Positions 8,444-16,286 of a stretch of DNA of 64,000 nucleotides are shown one piece after another. The notes beneath the pieces are model-generated. The model saw nothing but the letters and a program-made list of their open reading frames with translations. It ran no database searches and was not told where the DNA came from. Each line of letters begins with the position of its first letter. The first letter of the stretch is position 1. The translations under genes and the position numbers were made by a program. Source of the DNA: Acidaminococcus hominis (GTDB lineage: Bacteria > Bacillota > Negativicutes > Acidaminococcales > Acidaminococcaceae); NCBI RefSeq assembly GCF_021044795.1, contig NZ_JAJNOP010000005.1, one strand, 5' to 3'.

Positions 8444-9652
8444 ATGGATGTACAGAAAATGACTGAAGAAGAATTGCAGGCCCAATGTGTGGCCTGGCGC
8501 CGCTGGTTCCATGAACACCCGGAAGTCAGCACCAAAGAAATACAAACGTCCCAAAAGGTTTTTGATATATTGACGGAGCTGGGCCTTAACCCGGTCCGGG
8601 GCAAGGGCCACTACGGGGTGGCTGCTACTATTCAAGGGGCGCAGCCCGGCCCTATGGTTGCCCTGCGGGCGGATATGGATGCCCTGTCCGTAACGGAAGC
8701 TACGGGTCTGCCCTATGCTTCCCAAAACCCTGGGGTCATGCACGCCTGCGGCCATGATATGCATATCACCACTTTGCTGGAGACCATCCTGCGCCTGCTG
8801 CGCCGGAAGGACGAACTGGCAGGCAGCGTCCGGGTGCTGTTCCAGCCCTCGGAAGAAATGTCTCCTACCGGCGGTGCCCGGTACATGATGCAGGACGGCT
8901 TTTTGGACGGGGTCCAGGGGGTTTTTGGCCTCCATATGTGGCCCACTTTCCTATGCGGCCAGGTAGGGGTTAAGGCCGGCGCCTTAATGGCCGGCTCCGA
9001 CCGGATCAAGGTGATTATCAAAGGGAAAACGTCCCATGCCGGACATCCCCAGGAAGGGGTGGATGCCATTATGGCGGCTGCCGACTTCCTGCAGCAGGTG
9101 ATCCATATTGTCAGCCGGCGGATCAGCCCCCTGGCTACGGCCACCATCAATTTCGGCACCATCCAGGGCGGTTCCCGGTACAATGTGGTACCCGGGGAAG
9201 TGACCCTGGAAGGCACCATCCGGACCCTGGATGAAGACAACCGGAAAAAGATTCCGGAATTCATCAAGGGCATTCTGGAAGGGCTGAAGCTCAGTGCCGG
9301 CATCGACTACGATTTCCAATATTTCTATGGCTACCCGGTACTGGACAATTGGCCGGTACCGGCCCAGCTGGCAGCAGAAACGGTGCGCCAGGTGCTGGGG
9401 GACGAGGCCCTGGTGCCCGGTATTTCCCCGGACCTTACCGCCGAAGACTTTGGCTTCTACCTGCAGAAGGTGCCCGGCGCCTTCCTGTGGCTGGGCTGCG
9501 GCATCAAAGACCAGCCCGTCCACGGTCTGCACAACGCCAAATTCTGCCCGGATGAACAGGCCCTGGTGGTCGGTTCCCGGCTGATGAGCCAGCTGGCCAT
9601 CAACGCACTGCAGCAGCTGAAGGCGGGCAAGGATTTCAGCGCCCGCACCTAA
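8444..9652 (+). CDS. M20D amidohydrolase (hippurate hydrolase/N-acyl-L-amino acid amidohydrolase type)
   Basis: A 402-residue zinc-dependent amidohydrolase releasing amino acids from N-acyl conjugates. All subgroup motifs are present: HEHPEVSTKE-like N terminus (FHEHPEVS), ALRADMDALSV, the metal loop MHACGHDMH (about residues 98-106), FQPSEE (about 135-140), GKTSHAGHPQEG in the dimerisation domain, and the late histidine in PVHGLHNAKF. The ATG at 8444 follows GGAGG with 8 nt spacing. It heads an operon with an SGNH hydrolase (16 bp gap) and a thioesterase (4-nt overlap). It is distinct from the AbgB-like paralogue at 4.1 kb, whose metal loop differs. Exact substrate is unknown. Confidence 0.9.
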   Translation: MDVQKMTEEELQAQCVAWRRWFHEHPEVSTKEIQTSQKVFDILTELGLNPVRGKGHYGVAATIQGAQPGPMVALRADMDALSVTEATGLPYASQNPGVMHACGHDMHITTLLETILRLLRRKDELAGSVRVLFQPSEEMSPTGGARYMMQDGFLDGVQGVFGLHMWPTFLCGQVGVKAGALMAGSDRIKVIIKGKTSHAGHPQEGVDAIMAAADFLQQVIHIVSRRISPLATATINFGTIQGGSRYNVVPGEVTLEGTIRTLDEDNRKKIPEFIKGILEGLKLSAGIDYDFQYFYGYPVLDNWPVPAQLAAETVRQVLGDEALVPGISPDLTAEDFGFYLQKVPGAFLWLGCGIKDQPVHGLHNAKFCPDEQALVVGSRLMSQLAINALQQLKAGKDFSART

Positions 9653-9668
9653 AATAAGGAGAATGACT

Positions 9669-10259
9669 ATGAAAATGGCTTTTATCGGTGACAGCTTGGT
9701 AAGCTGCCCCAACGTAACGTTAACAGAAACCTGGCCGGACATTGCCGGCAAAAAGCTGGGCCTGGAAGTGGTGAACAACGCTGCCGGCGGCAAACTGACC
9801 CTGGTGATGCGGGGGATGTTCCCCTATGATGTGCTGAACGAAAATGCCGACGGGGTCTTTATCCTGTGCGGCATGCGGGATATCATGCTGGATGAACCCA
9901 TGAGCTCCATCGAAGAAAATATCCAGGTGACCCTGGATAAGGCCCAGGAAGCCGGGCTGAAGGTGATTGTGCTGGGCAAGCCGCCGCTGACTACCCTGAA
10001 AAGTGCCGAAGCCGGCTGGCAGGTGCCCAGTGAAGTGGACAAGCACAATGAGGCCCTGAAAACCTACCGGGCCTGGCTGGACGAAGAAGCTGCCCGCCGG
10101 AACCTTCCGGTGCTGGACTTTCAGGAAGTGCTGACCAAGGCCGCTGCAGAAAGCGGCAAGGAACTGCTGCTGGACGGGCTCCATCCCAACGCAGAAGGCT
10201 ACAAGGCTGTGGCCGCTGCTTTTGTGAAACTCATGGAGGAAAGCAGGGCCCTGGCATGA
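9669..10259 (+). CDS. SGNH/GDSL-family hydrolase
   Basis: A 196-residue esterase of the SGNH fold. Block I is FIGDSLV with the catalytic serine near residue 8; block II glycine lies in NNAAGGK; block III in FILCGMRD uses cysteine-glycine in place of the common GxN; block V is DGLHPNAEGY with the Asp-His pair near residues 175-178. No signal peptide, so cytoplasmic. ATG 9669 is preferred over 9663 because AAGGAG (9656-9661) is then 7 nt away instead of 1. It overlaps the thioesterase start by 4 nt and follows the M20D gene, hinting at stepwise breakdown of an acylated compound; this is inference. The altered block III makes the exact activity uncertain. Confidence 0.8.
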   Translation: MKMAFIGDSLVSCPNVTLTETWPDIAGKKLGLEVVNNAAGGKLTLVMRGMFPYDVLNENADGVFILCGMRDIMLDEPMSSIEENIQVTLDKAQEAGLKVIVLGKPPLTTLKSAEAGWQVPSEVDKHNEALKTYRAWLDEEAARRNLPVLDFQEVLTKAAAESGKELLLDGLHPNAEGYKAVAAAFVKLMEESRALA

Positions 10260-10639
10260 CTGCCACCTGCACCATGACCCGTTCGGTGATGCTGAATATG
10301 GCCAACTCCGCGGGAAATCTGTTTGGGGGCACCCTGATGGGCTGGATGGACGAAGTGACGGGGATTACGGCCCATCGCTTTACCTGGACCCGGGTGACCA
10401 CGGCAGCAGTGAAAAGCATCAATTTCTACGTGCCCATCCACTACGGCACGGTGCTGCAGCTGGAAGGCCGGGTCATCCGGGTGGGCCGCAGCTCCCTGGA
10501 CGTGGAGGTGGTGGCCTATCTGGAGCCGGAAACGGAAGACGCGGCGCCCATTAAGGCGGCGGACGGGGTCTTTACCTATGTCTCCATCAACGAGGCAGGC
10601 CGGCCCATTCCCATCCGGAAAAAACTGGAAGACGCCTAA
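10256..10639 (+). CDS. Hot-dog acyl-CoA thioesterase (YciA/BACH type)
   Basis: A 127-residue hot-dog protein. The N terminus, MLNMANSAGNLFGGTLMGWM, is the classic acyl-CoA thioesterase signature in which N and G line the active site and a downstream Asp (MDEV) assists; INFYVPIHYGTVLQLEG and GRSSLDVEVVAY follow as the strands. It hydrolyses acyl-CoA to acid plus CoA in the cytoplasm; chain-length preference is not predictable. ATGA overlap with the upstream SGNH gene indicates translational coupling. A strong terminator follows. Confidence 0.88.
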   Translation: MTATCTMTRSVMLNMANSAGNLFGGTLMGWMDEVTGITAHRFTWTRVTTAAVKSINFYVPIHYGTVLQLEGRVIRVGRSSLDVEVVAYLEPETEDAAPIKAADGVFTYVSINEAGRPIPIRKKLEDA

Positions 10640-10647
10640 ACGCAAAA

Positions 10648-10689
10648 AAAGAAATGCCTATGGACGAAAGCATCCATAGGCATTTCTTT
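10648..10689. terminator. Bidirectional terminator between thioesterase and NSS transporter
   Basis: A 17-bp perfect stem (AAAGAAATGCCTATGGA at 10648-10664 and its complement at 10673-10689) with an 8-nt loop, A-rich on the left and T-rich on the right. It serves the convergent transporter gene as well. GGCATTTCTTTTTT repeats immediately after the right arm (about 10690-10705), so the right arm is partly duplicated. Confidence 0.92.
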
Positions 10690-10707
10690 AGGCATTTCTT
10701 TTTTAGG

Positions 10708-12201
10708 TTATTCGTTGGCAGCTTTTTTGGAAGCCGCAGGTTTGCCGGCGCTGCAATAGAAGATGAAGCCCAGGAACAGGAAGGCCACGCAGAACCATTT
10801 GACCAGCACTTCCGTACCCTGGCTGGCGAACATATCGTAATAGCCCTTCAGGTAGATGGAGATGATGATCAGCGGCAGTACGTATTGCAGGTAGCTGTGC
10901 AGGGAGGTGGGAATGTTCCGGCCTTCCCCGTCGTTGGCCTCCGCCAGGAAGTGCTTCCAGCCCCAGCCGTTTTCCCGGGTGCAGAACAGCACAAAGGCCA
11001 GGCTGCCCAGGGGCAGCAGGTTGTTGGAAACGATAAAGTCTTCCAGATCCAGCACGGCGGTGCCCGGGCCCAGAGGCTGGAAGCCGGCCCACAGGTTGTA
11101 GCCCAGGGCGCAGGGAACACTGAGGAGAATCACGCAGACGGCGTTAATCAGCACGCTCTTTTTCCGGTCCCAGCCGTACAGGTTCATGCCAAAGGCGATG
11201 ATGTTTTCAAATACGGCAATGACCGTGGACAGGGCGGCAAAGGACAGGAAGATGAAGAACATCATGCCCCAGAAGCGGCCGCCGGGCATTTGTACAAACA
11301 GGTTGGGAATGGTCAGGAAAATCAGGGACGGACCGGCGTCCGGCTCAATGCCGTAGGCAAAGCAGGCCGGGATGATGATGAAGCCGGCCATCAGGGCCAC
11401 AAAGGTGTCCAGGGCTGTAATGGTGGTGGCTTCCCCAAACAGGCTGCGGCCGTGGGGCAGGTAGGCCCCAAAAATCAGCATGGCGCCGATACCAATGGAC
11501 AGGGTGAAGAACGCCTGGCTCATGGCGGCAAAAATCATGTTGCCCCAGCCCAGCTGGCTTACCGAGTCCCAATTGGGAATCAGGTAGAAGGCGATGCCCT
11601 TTTCTGCCCCGTCCAGGAACAGGGAGTGGGCGGCCAGGACAATCATCAGCAGCAGCAGGGCGGACATCATCCACTTGCTGATCCGTTCCACCCCGTTTTG
11701 GATGCCCAAATAGCAGACCGCAAAGCCCAGCAGACAGGTAATCACCATCCAGCCTACCAGGATGCTGGGGCTGGACAGCATGGTGCCAAAGGAAGCCTTG
11801 ATAAACTCCGGTGAAGCGCCTACAAAGGTGCCCTTGATGTGGAGCCAGCAGTAGTACAGCATCCAGCCGGTAACGGTGGTGTAGTACATCATCAGCAGGT
11901 AGCAGCCGGCAATGCTGATGCCTTTCAGCCGGTGCCAGCGGGTGCCCGGCGGTTCCAGCACCTCAAAGCTTTTGGCAGCGCTGCGGCGGCTGCCCCGGCC
12001 AATGGCGAATTCGCAGACCATGACGGGGATGCCCATAATCAGAAGAAAGATTAAATAGATCAGGATAAAGGCGGCGCCCCCGAATTGGCCGCAAAGGTAA
12101 GGAAACTTCCAGACGTTCCCAATGCCAATGGCGCAGCCGGCAGAAACCAGGATAAAGCCAAGGCGGGAACCGAAAGAATCTAAAGGATTTTGTTCGGACA
12201 A
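10708..12201 (-). CDS. Sodium-dependent neurotransmitter:sodium symporter (NSS) family amino-acid transporter
   Basis: A 497-residue integral membrane protein with about 11-12 transmembrane segments. The first segment has the NSS sodium/substrate signature GCAIGIGNVWKFPYLCGQFG (unwound TM1), followed by GIPVMVCEFAIGRGS. Bacterial members import tryptophan, tyrosine, leucine or other amino acids with sodium; specificity cannot be read here. The start is taken as TTG at 12201 (SEQNPLDSFGSRLG follows) because AAAGGGG lies 9-10 nt upstream; an in-frame ATG at 12234 lies upstream of that site. Its own promoter and a palindrome lie upstream, and it ends at the shared terminator. Confidence 0.92.
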   Translation of the reverse strand: MSEQNPLDSFGSRLGFILVSAGCAIGIGNVWKFPYLCGQFGGAAFILIYLIFLLIMGIPVMVCEFAIGRGSRRSAAKSFEVLEPPGTRWHRLKGISIAGCYLLMMYYTTVTGWMLYYCWLHIKGTFVGASPEFIKASFGTMLSSPSILVGWMVITCLLGFAVCYLGIQNGVERISKWMMSALLLLMIVLAAHSLFLDGAEKGIAFYLIPNWDSVSQLGWGNMIFAAMSQAFFTLSIGIGAMLIFGAYLPHGRSLFGEATTITALDTFVALMAGFIIIPACFAYGIEPDAGPSLIFLTIPNLFVQMPGGRFWGMMFFIFLSFAALSTVIAVFENIIAFGMNLYGWDRKKSVLINAVCVILLSVPCALGYNLWAGFQPLGPGTAVLDLEDFIVSNNLLPLGSLAFVLFCTRENGWGWKHFLAEANDGEGRNIPTSLHSYLQYVLPLIIISIYLKGYYDMFASQGTEVLVKWFCVAFLFLGFIFYCSAGKPAASKKAANE

Positions 12202-12243
12202 AGTAGTACAACCCCTTTCTGCAATATGAAACACTTGTGTACC

Positions 12244-12272
12244 ATTCTATACTAGGATGAAACAAGTTTCAA
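12244..12272 (-). promoter_or_regulatory. NSS transporter promoter with palindromic operator candidate
   Basis: On the minus strand TTGAAA (12267-12272) and TAGAAT (12244-12249) are separated by 17 bp. The perfect palindrome TGAAACAAGTTTCA (12258-12271) covers most of the -35, and the half site TGAAACA recurs at 12228-12234 downstream of the -10. This looks like a repressor operator, but I cannot assign the protein. Confidence 0.5.
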
Positions 12273-12324
12273 GCAAAAAGGGGTTGTTTTTTCTTGTTTT
12301 TATCAAGATAAATATGAATTGTCC

Positions 12325-12741
12325 TTAACGGACGCCTTTTCCTGGCTGAATCATGGTAGGAGTCTGGGCCTTTACCTTGGGCTCCAGGGGCAAGCCGCCA
12401 GTTTGGCCTTGAGGCGGATTCTGCGGGCGGACATTTGGCTGGGGCTGGGTTCCTGCGTTACCGGGTTGGGAAGGAACTGGCAGGGACGGGGTCCGGGGCT
12501 GCTGGGCTGCCCGTTTGGCTTCTTCCAGGCGCTGCTGCTGTTCTGCCTGCTGCAGGCGCAGGGAACGTTCCAGTTCGGCTTTTTCGGCTTCTCTCTTTTG
12601 GTAGATGGAATGGGCAAAAAAGAGGCATAAGCACAGCACAGCCAAGAGGACAAAGGCCAGCAGGCCGTGGACGGAACGGCCCTTGGCATCAGGGTCCTTT
12701 GCGGTAAGGCGGGTATGCCAGCTGCGCAGAAATTTCAGCAT
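12325..12741 (-). CDS. Hypothetical membrane-anchored, coiled-coil, proline/glutamine-rich protein
   Basis: A 138-residue protein of unknown function. A short cytoplasmic N terminus is followed by one transmembrane helix (LLAFVLLAVLCLCLFFAHSI, about residues 27-46), then a charged predicted coiled coil rich in Glu, Arg and Gln (YQKREAEKAELERS through KRAAQQ), then a low-complexity Pro/Gln/Gly tail. This architecture is common in envelope or division-associated small proteins, but no domain is recognised. A ribosome site (AAGGAG) precedes the ATG at 12741. It is upstream of, and codirectional with, the NSS gene, which has its own promoter between the two. Confidence 0.7.
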   Translation of the reverse strand: MLKFLRSWHTRLTAKDPDAKGRSVHGLLAFVLLAVLCLCLFFAHSIYQKREAEKAELERSLRLQQAEQQQRLEEAKRAAQQPRTPSLPVPSQPGNAGTQPQPNVRPQNPPQGQTGGLPLEPKVKAQTPTMIQPGKGVR

Positions 12742-12847
12742 ATGAATCACTCCTTCTCTATTGTTAGGCCGGCGCAGAGCGTCAGCCCGAACCTGTGGGG
12801 TCAATGGCTCTATTTTACACTTGTTCTCCAAAAAGCACAAATCCCCG

Positions 12848-12856
12848 TGGTATAAT
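12848..12856 (+). promoter_or_regulatory. Extended -10 promoter for the HAD hydrolase gene
   Basis: TGGTATAAT, a consensus -10 with TGn extension, 45 bp before the HAD gene start; no clear -35 at 17 bp. Confidence 0.5.
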
Positions 12857-12900
12857 AAGGAAAAATCAGCCGGCTCGCCGGCTAAGGAAAAGGATGACTT

Positions 12901-13671
12901 ATGCATAAAAAATATTTTTTCTTTGATATTGACCAGACCCTGGGCCTGGGGATTTCCCAGCAGGTACCTCCGGATACCCAGTATTGCCTGGATGCCCTCC
13001 AGGCCGCCGGGCACTTTGTAGCCCTGGCCACAGGCCGAATCCAGTGTGATGCGGCAGCCTTTGCCCAGAAACACGGAATTTCTTCTATGGTGGCGGACGG
13101 GGGCAGCAGCCTTACGGTGGACGGAAAAATCCTGTCCATGGAAGGGCTCCCCTTGGAACCTGCCCGGGCCCTGCTCCGGGACCTGACCAGACGGCAGCAG
13201 CCCTGGGCGGTGGTGGTGGATAACACCCTGGACCGGTATACGCCCTACCAGGATTACCCCCGGGAAGACCCTAGAAACTACATGACCACCCACGTAGGTC
13301 CGGTGGACATTGAAGCCCTGGACCCGATTTTCAAGATTACCTATGCCCGGGAAGCGGAAGGTACAGAACCTGCCTTTCAGCAGGGCCTGCCCCACCTGCC
13401 CTATATTGACCATACGTATCTGGTGGAGCCGGTGGACAAGGGTAGGGGCATTGAAAAGCTCATGCACCTGCTTCACGCCGATCCTTCTGACGCCGTGGTG
13501 TTTGGGGACGGGCTCAATGACCTGACCATGTTCCGGAAACCCTTTTTCGCCATTGCCATGGGCAACGCCCGGCCGGTCCTGAAAGAACGGGCGGATTATG
13601 TGACCCAGGACAATGATAAGGGCGGAATCCTCAATGCCTGCCGGAAATTTGGCTGGCTGCCGGAAAAATAG
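12901..13671 (+). CDS. HAD-superfamily Cof-type phosphatase
   Basis: A 256-residue cytoplasmic HAD hydrolase of the Cof/type IIB class, which dephosphorylates sugar phosphates, nucleotides or cofactors. Motif I FFDIDQTL (nucleophile Asp and acid Asp at residues 9 and 11), motif II in LATGR, a conserved lysine in VDKGRGI (motif III), and motif IV VFGDGLNDLTMF are all seen. The C2b cap occupies about residues 85-185. The ribosome site AAGGAAAAGG lies upstream of the ATG. The substrate is unknown; no operon partner is evident because the phytase gene 80 bp downstream has its own start region. Confidence 0.88.
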   Translation: MHKKYFFFDIDQTLGLGISQQVPPDTQYCLDALQAAGHFVALATGRIQCDAAAFAQKHGISSMVADGGSSLTVDGKILSMEGLPLEPARALLRDLTRRQQPWAVVVDNTLDRYTPYQDYPREDPRNYMTTHVGPVDIEALDPIFKITYAREAEGTEPAFQQGLPHLPYIDHTYLVEPVDKGRGIEKLMHLLHADPSDAVVFGDGLNDLTMFRKPFFAIAMGNARPVLKERADYVTQDNDKGGILNACRKFGWLPEK

Positions 13672-13752
13672 CAGTGCCGGAGTCTGTGTGCCATTTGTAC
13701 GGCAAGCTGCAGAGCTCCGCTAAAGGACTATATTAGGAAAGAAGATGATGGG

Positions 13753-14658
13753 ATGCAGTGGAAGAAACGTGCTGCCCTGTGGCTGGTGGTCAGCCAATTG
13801 TTTATGGGAGGTGCCTGGGCGGCGGCCCCGGCTTTGCAGGTCAAGGTGGAACGGGAGCCGGGCTTTGTGTGGCGGCTGGATGCCCCCAATACCCTGAAAC
13901 TGCCCCGGAACTACCGGGTGGACCAGCCCCTGCGGGCCAGCGGCAGCGGCCAGCCCTCGGCCCTGAACCTGGCGGCCGTGGTAAACGACCTGAAAGCCCG
14001 GGGAGTGGAGCCCGGACAGGTGGTGGATGTGGACCTGCGCCAGGAATCCCACGGCTATTTTAATGGGGCTGCGGTCAGCTGGTACGGGAAGAACAACTGG
14101 GGCAACGTGGGTCTTGCCCCCGCAGCGGTTACGGCAGCGGAGAACCGACAGCTTTCCCAGCTAAGCGGCAGGGAAGAAACCTATTATTCCCTGAGCAAGA
14201 AAAAGCTCCCCAAGGATCCGGTTTCCGTACAGGTGCTGCTGGCACCTACTGAGGAGCAGCTGGCCGCCGTCTTTGGGGTGGGCTATAAGCGGTTCCCCTG
14301 CACGGACCATCTCTGGCCCGAGGCCCAGCAGGTGGATGCCTTCCTGCAGTGGGCGGATACCCTGCCTCCCGAGGCCTGGCTCCATTTCCACTGTCAGGCC
14401 GGGGTGGGCCGGACTACGGCCTTTCTGGCCATCTGGGACATTTGGCGGAATGCACCCCAGGACAGCCTGGAAACCATTACGGACCGGCAGGCCAAGCTGG
14501 GGGGCTTGGATCTGCTCAACCTAAAGGCCACTGGCTGGATGGAAAGCGCTAATGCCCGGAAAATCTACCGGGTACGCCAGTTCTACCAATATACCGTGGA
14601 GAAAAAGGCGGGGAAAACCAATCTAAGCTGGAGCGAATACCTGAAGCAAAATCCCTGA
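13753..14658 (+). CDS. Secreted cysteine phytase/dual-specificity-type inositol phosphatase
   Basis: A 301-residue exported phosphatase. A signal peptide spans about residues 1-24 (MQWKKRAALWLVVSQLF to GGAWAA). The catalytic P-loop HCQAGVGRTTAF has the Cys-x5-Arg nucleophile site at C214 and R220, and is nearly the motif of Selenomonas ruminantium and Mitsuokella PTP-like phytases, enzymes known from this bacterial class that remove phosphates from inositol hexakisphosphate. Family features such as DVDLRQESHGYFNG near residue 95-108 (general-acid loop region before it) and YKRFPCTDHLWP fit. Location would be periplasmic or secreted. ATG 13753 is used; the AGGAAAGAAG ribosome site is somewhat distant. 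Monocistronic by spacing. Confidence 0.85.
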   Translation: MQWKKRAALWLVVSQLFMGGAWAAAPALQVKVEREPGFVWRLDAPNTLKLPRNYRVDQPLRASGSGQPSALNLAAVVNDLKARGVEPGQVVDVDLRQESHGYFNGAAVSWYGKNNWGNVGLAPAAVTAAENRQLSQLSGREETYYSLSKKKLPKDPVSVQVLLAPTEEQLAAVFGVGYKRFPCTDHLWPEAQQVDAFLQWADTLPPEAWLHFHCQAGVGRTTAFLAIWDIWRNAPQDSLETITDRQAKLGGLDLLNLKATGWMESANARKIYRVRQFYQYTVEKKAGKTNLSWSEYLKQNP

Positions 14659-14785
14659 AGGGGAGGACTGCTCGCCCTACCGCAGTCCAAAAAGTGAAAA
14701 AAACGCAAAATCTACCCTGGGCCCTGGACCATCGCTTGCTAGAAAAATAGCAGAATGGTATGATAAAAGACATTAGGAAAGAAGG

Positions 14786-15535
14786 ATGGACCATATGACT
14801 ACGAATTCTCGCCCAGGGGGGCATTCCCATAAAGGCTTGGCGGCAGGGGTACTGGCAGTCCTTTGCCTGGTGCTGGTACTGGCCGGCTGCTTTGCTTTTG
14901 GCTACAAGGGAGGACTGGGACCCAGTCCTTCCATAAAGGCACCGGCCCAAACGGCTGCTTCAGCCCAAACGGCTGCCCAGGAAAAGACGCCTGCCCAGCC
15001 CGCAGCCAGCAGCTCCGGAACCGGGGAAATCGGCACCCAGCAGGGAGGCCCGGGCCTGGGAGAAGGTTCCCAAGGAACCAATCTGCTGACGGCTCCCTTG
15101 CAAAAAGGAACTAAATATCGGGTGCTGATTGATAAAAGTGACCATAAATTCTATCTTATGGACGGCCAAATGGTGGTCCGGGCCTGGGGCTGCGCCGTAG
15201 GCAAGGGCGGCCTGGGCCAGAAACAGGTCAGCGGGGACAACATGACCCCAACGGGCACTTTTCTGGTGGACGAAATTGATGATGCTTCCAGCTGGACCCA
15301 TGACTTTGGAGATGGCAACGGTTCCATTGCCGGAGCTTACGGGCCCTGGTTTATCAGCCTGGATACCAGAAACCTCAGCGGGGGCAATTGGGACGGCATC
15401 GGCATCCACGGCACCCATGATCCAGCTTCCATCGGCACCAATGCCTCGGAGGGCTGCGTCCGGCTGCAGAACGACCAGCTGGAAGAGCTGCGCCAGGTAG
15501 CCTATGTGGGTATGCCGGTAACCATTCAAGATTGA
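14786..15535 (+). CDS. L,D-transpeptidase (YkuD domain), membrane-anchored or lipoprotein
   Basis: A 249-residue envelope protein. An N-terminal hydrophobic segment (about residues 17-40) ends LVLAGC, a plausible lipobox, so it may be a lipoprotein or a single-span anchor. A Pro/Ala/Gln/Gly linker follows to about residue 105, then the YkuD catalytic domain (about 115-248) with GIGIHGTHDP and the nucleophile motif SEGCVRL. Such enzymes make 3-3 cross-links in peptidoglycan or attach proteins to it. Start 14786; ATG 14795 is an alternative at a comparable distance from the AGGAAAGAAGG site. It ends at a bidirectional terminator. Confidence 0.9.
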   Translation: MDHMTTNSRPGGHSHKGLAAGVLAVLCLVLVLAGCFAFGYKGGLGPSPSIKAPAQTAASAQTAAQEKTPAQPAASSSGTGEIGTQQGGPGLGEGSQGTNLLTAPLQKGTKYRVLIDKSDHKFYLMDGQMVVRAWGCAVGKGGLGQKQVSGDNMTPTGTFLVDEIDDASSWTHDFGDGNGSIAGAYGPWFISLDTRNLSGGNWDGIGIHGTHDPASIGTNASEGCVRLQNDQLEELRQVAYVGMPVTIQD

Positions 15536-15546
15536 ATACAGGAAAT

Positions 15547-15583
15547 AAAAAATTCGGATGTGCTGAGCACACCCGAATTTTTT
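15547..15583. terminator. Bidirectional terminator
   Basis: AAAAATTCGG and CCGAATTTTT arms with an inner TGTGC/GCACA stem and TGA-type loop, A-rich and T-rich flanks. It separates the convergent L,D-transpeptidase and the small secreted-protein gene. Confidence 0.9.
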
Positions 15584-15584
15584 G

Positions 15585-15839
15585 TTATTGGCCGACCCAG
15601 CAGGTACCGCCCTGGCAGTTCCCATTTGGGGGAGCACTCTGGGGCAGCCTTTCCCTGGCGCTGCCATAGCCCTTGCCGCGCCCCTGGCCGCAGCCATAGC
15701 CGTAACCAGGACCGCCGCCCTGGCAATACCACCCGTAGCCGGGACCGTATTCCGGCACGGGGCTGGAGGCCAGCACGGCACCGCCCAGGCTCCAAAGGCC
15801 CAGAAGTACCAGGGTGAAGAGCAGCATAGATTTTTTCAT
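15585..15839 (-). CDS. Small secreted Gly/Tyr/Cys-rich protein of unknown function
   Basis: An 84-residue protein. Residues 1-25 form a clear signal peptide (KKSMLLFTLVLLGLW then cleavage after AVLAS). The mature part is rich in glycine, tyrosine and cysteine, with repeated GPGYG-type units (EYGPGYGWYC, GGGPGYGYGCGQG) and a C-terminal GNCQGGTCWVGQ. I recognise no family. The even number of cysteines (four) could form disulfides or bind metal. AAGGAGG precedes the ATG at 15839 and an extended -10 (TGCTATAAT, minus strand, 15880-15888) lies 40 bp upstream, so it is a real, independently expressed gene. Confidence 0.7.
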   Translation of the reverse strand: MKKSMLLFTLVLLGLWSLGGAVLASSPVPEYGPGYGWYCQGGGPGYGYGCGQGRGKGYGSARERLPQSAPPNGNCQGGTCWVGQ

Positions 15840-16286
15840 GGCATTTCCTCCTTGCAAACAGGCCAAAAGGTCTCTATGTATTATAGCACGACTACTGCGC
15901 GGGAAGGAGAAAACCAAAAGTGTAAAAATTCCTAAAAAAAATTGTTAGTTTTTATGGAAAAATCCAAATAATAATGGTAAAATATTTATGTATTTTTGCA
16001 GCCCTTGGCTCTCTGCCGCAGCAGGATGCTTTCCTGAGAAATGGATGCATTTGCACTGCCTGTCAGAAGGCTTTATTTTTTTCAGGGTGAAACTAAGTGT
16101 TAACTAAAAAATAACATTAAACAATCCAAAAAGCTACAAATTTAACAATCTAAACTTTATCATTTTTTTTAAATAACAAGTTAGGAAAGTAAATTGACAA
16201 AGAACAAAAAATAATATATATTAATTACAGTTATTAAATAAGATATCAGCCGCATTCACTTGTGGGTAGGAAGGGAGGTGGCGAGA
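15840..16286. promoter_or_regulatory. AT-rich divergent intergenic region between the small secreted protein gene and perR
   Basis: A 447-bp region without a convincing gene. Its left end holds the extended -10 for the minus-strand gene. From about 15920 it is strikingly AT-rich compared with the rest of the window, apart from a more GC-balanced patch at about 15996-16070 that ends in a T7 run (16075-16081) and might be a small RNA, though I see no perfect stem there. The right end carries the perR promoter. TTAAT and ATTAA (16221-16237) form an imperfect dyad just after the -10 that could be a PerR/Fur-type self-regulatory site. Confidence 0.4.
16194..16222 (+). promoter_or_regulatory. perR promoter
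   Basis: Perfect TTGACA (16194-16199), a 17-bp spacer, and TATATT (16217-16222). The transcript would begin near 16229, leaving a leader of about 58 nt before the ATG at 16287. Confidence 0.8.

Noticed and set aside
12742..13476. Longer N-terminal extension of the minus-strand membrane protein (reading back to 13476)
   Set aside because: The extension overlaps the HAD gene on the other strand; a ribosome site and ATG at 12741 explain the real start.
16000..16090. A short peptide frame in the AT-rich region upstream of perR
   Set aside because: About 20 codons, no ribosome site, no conserved feature.
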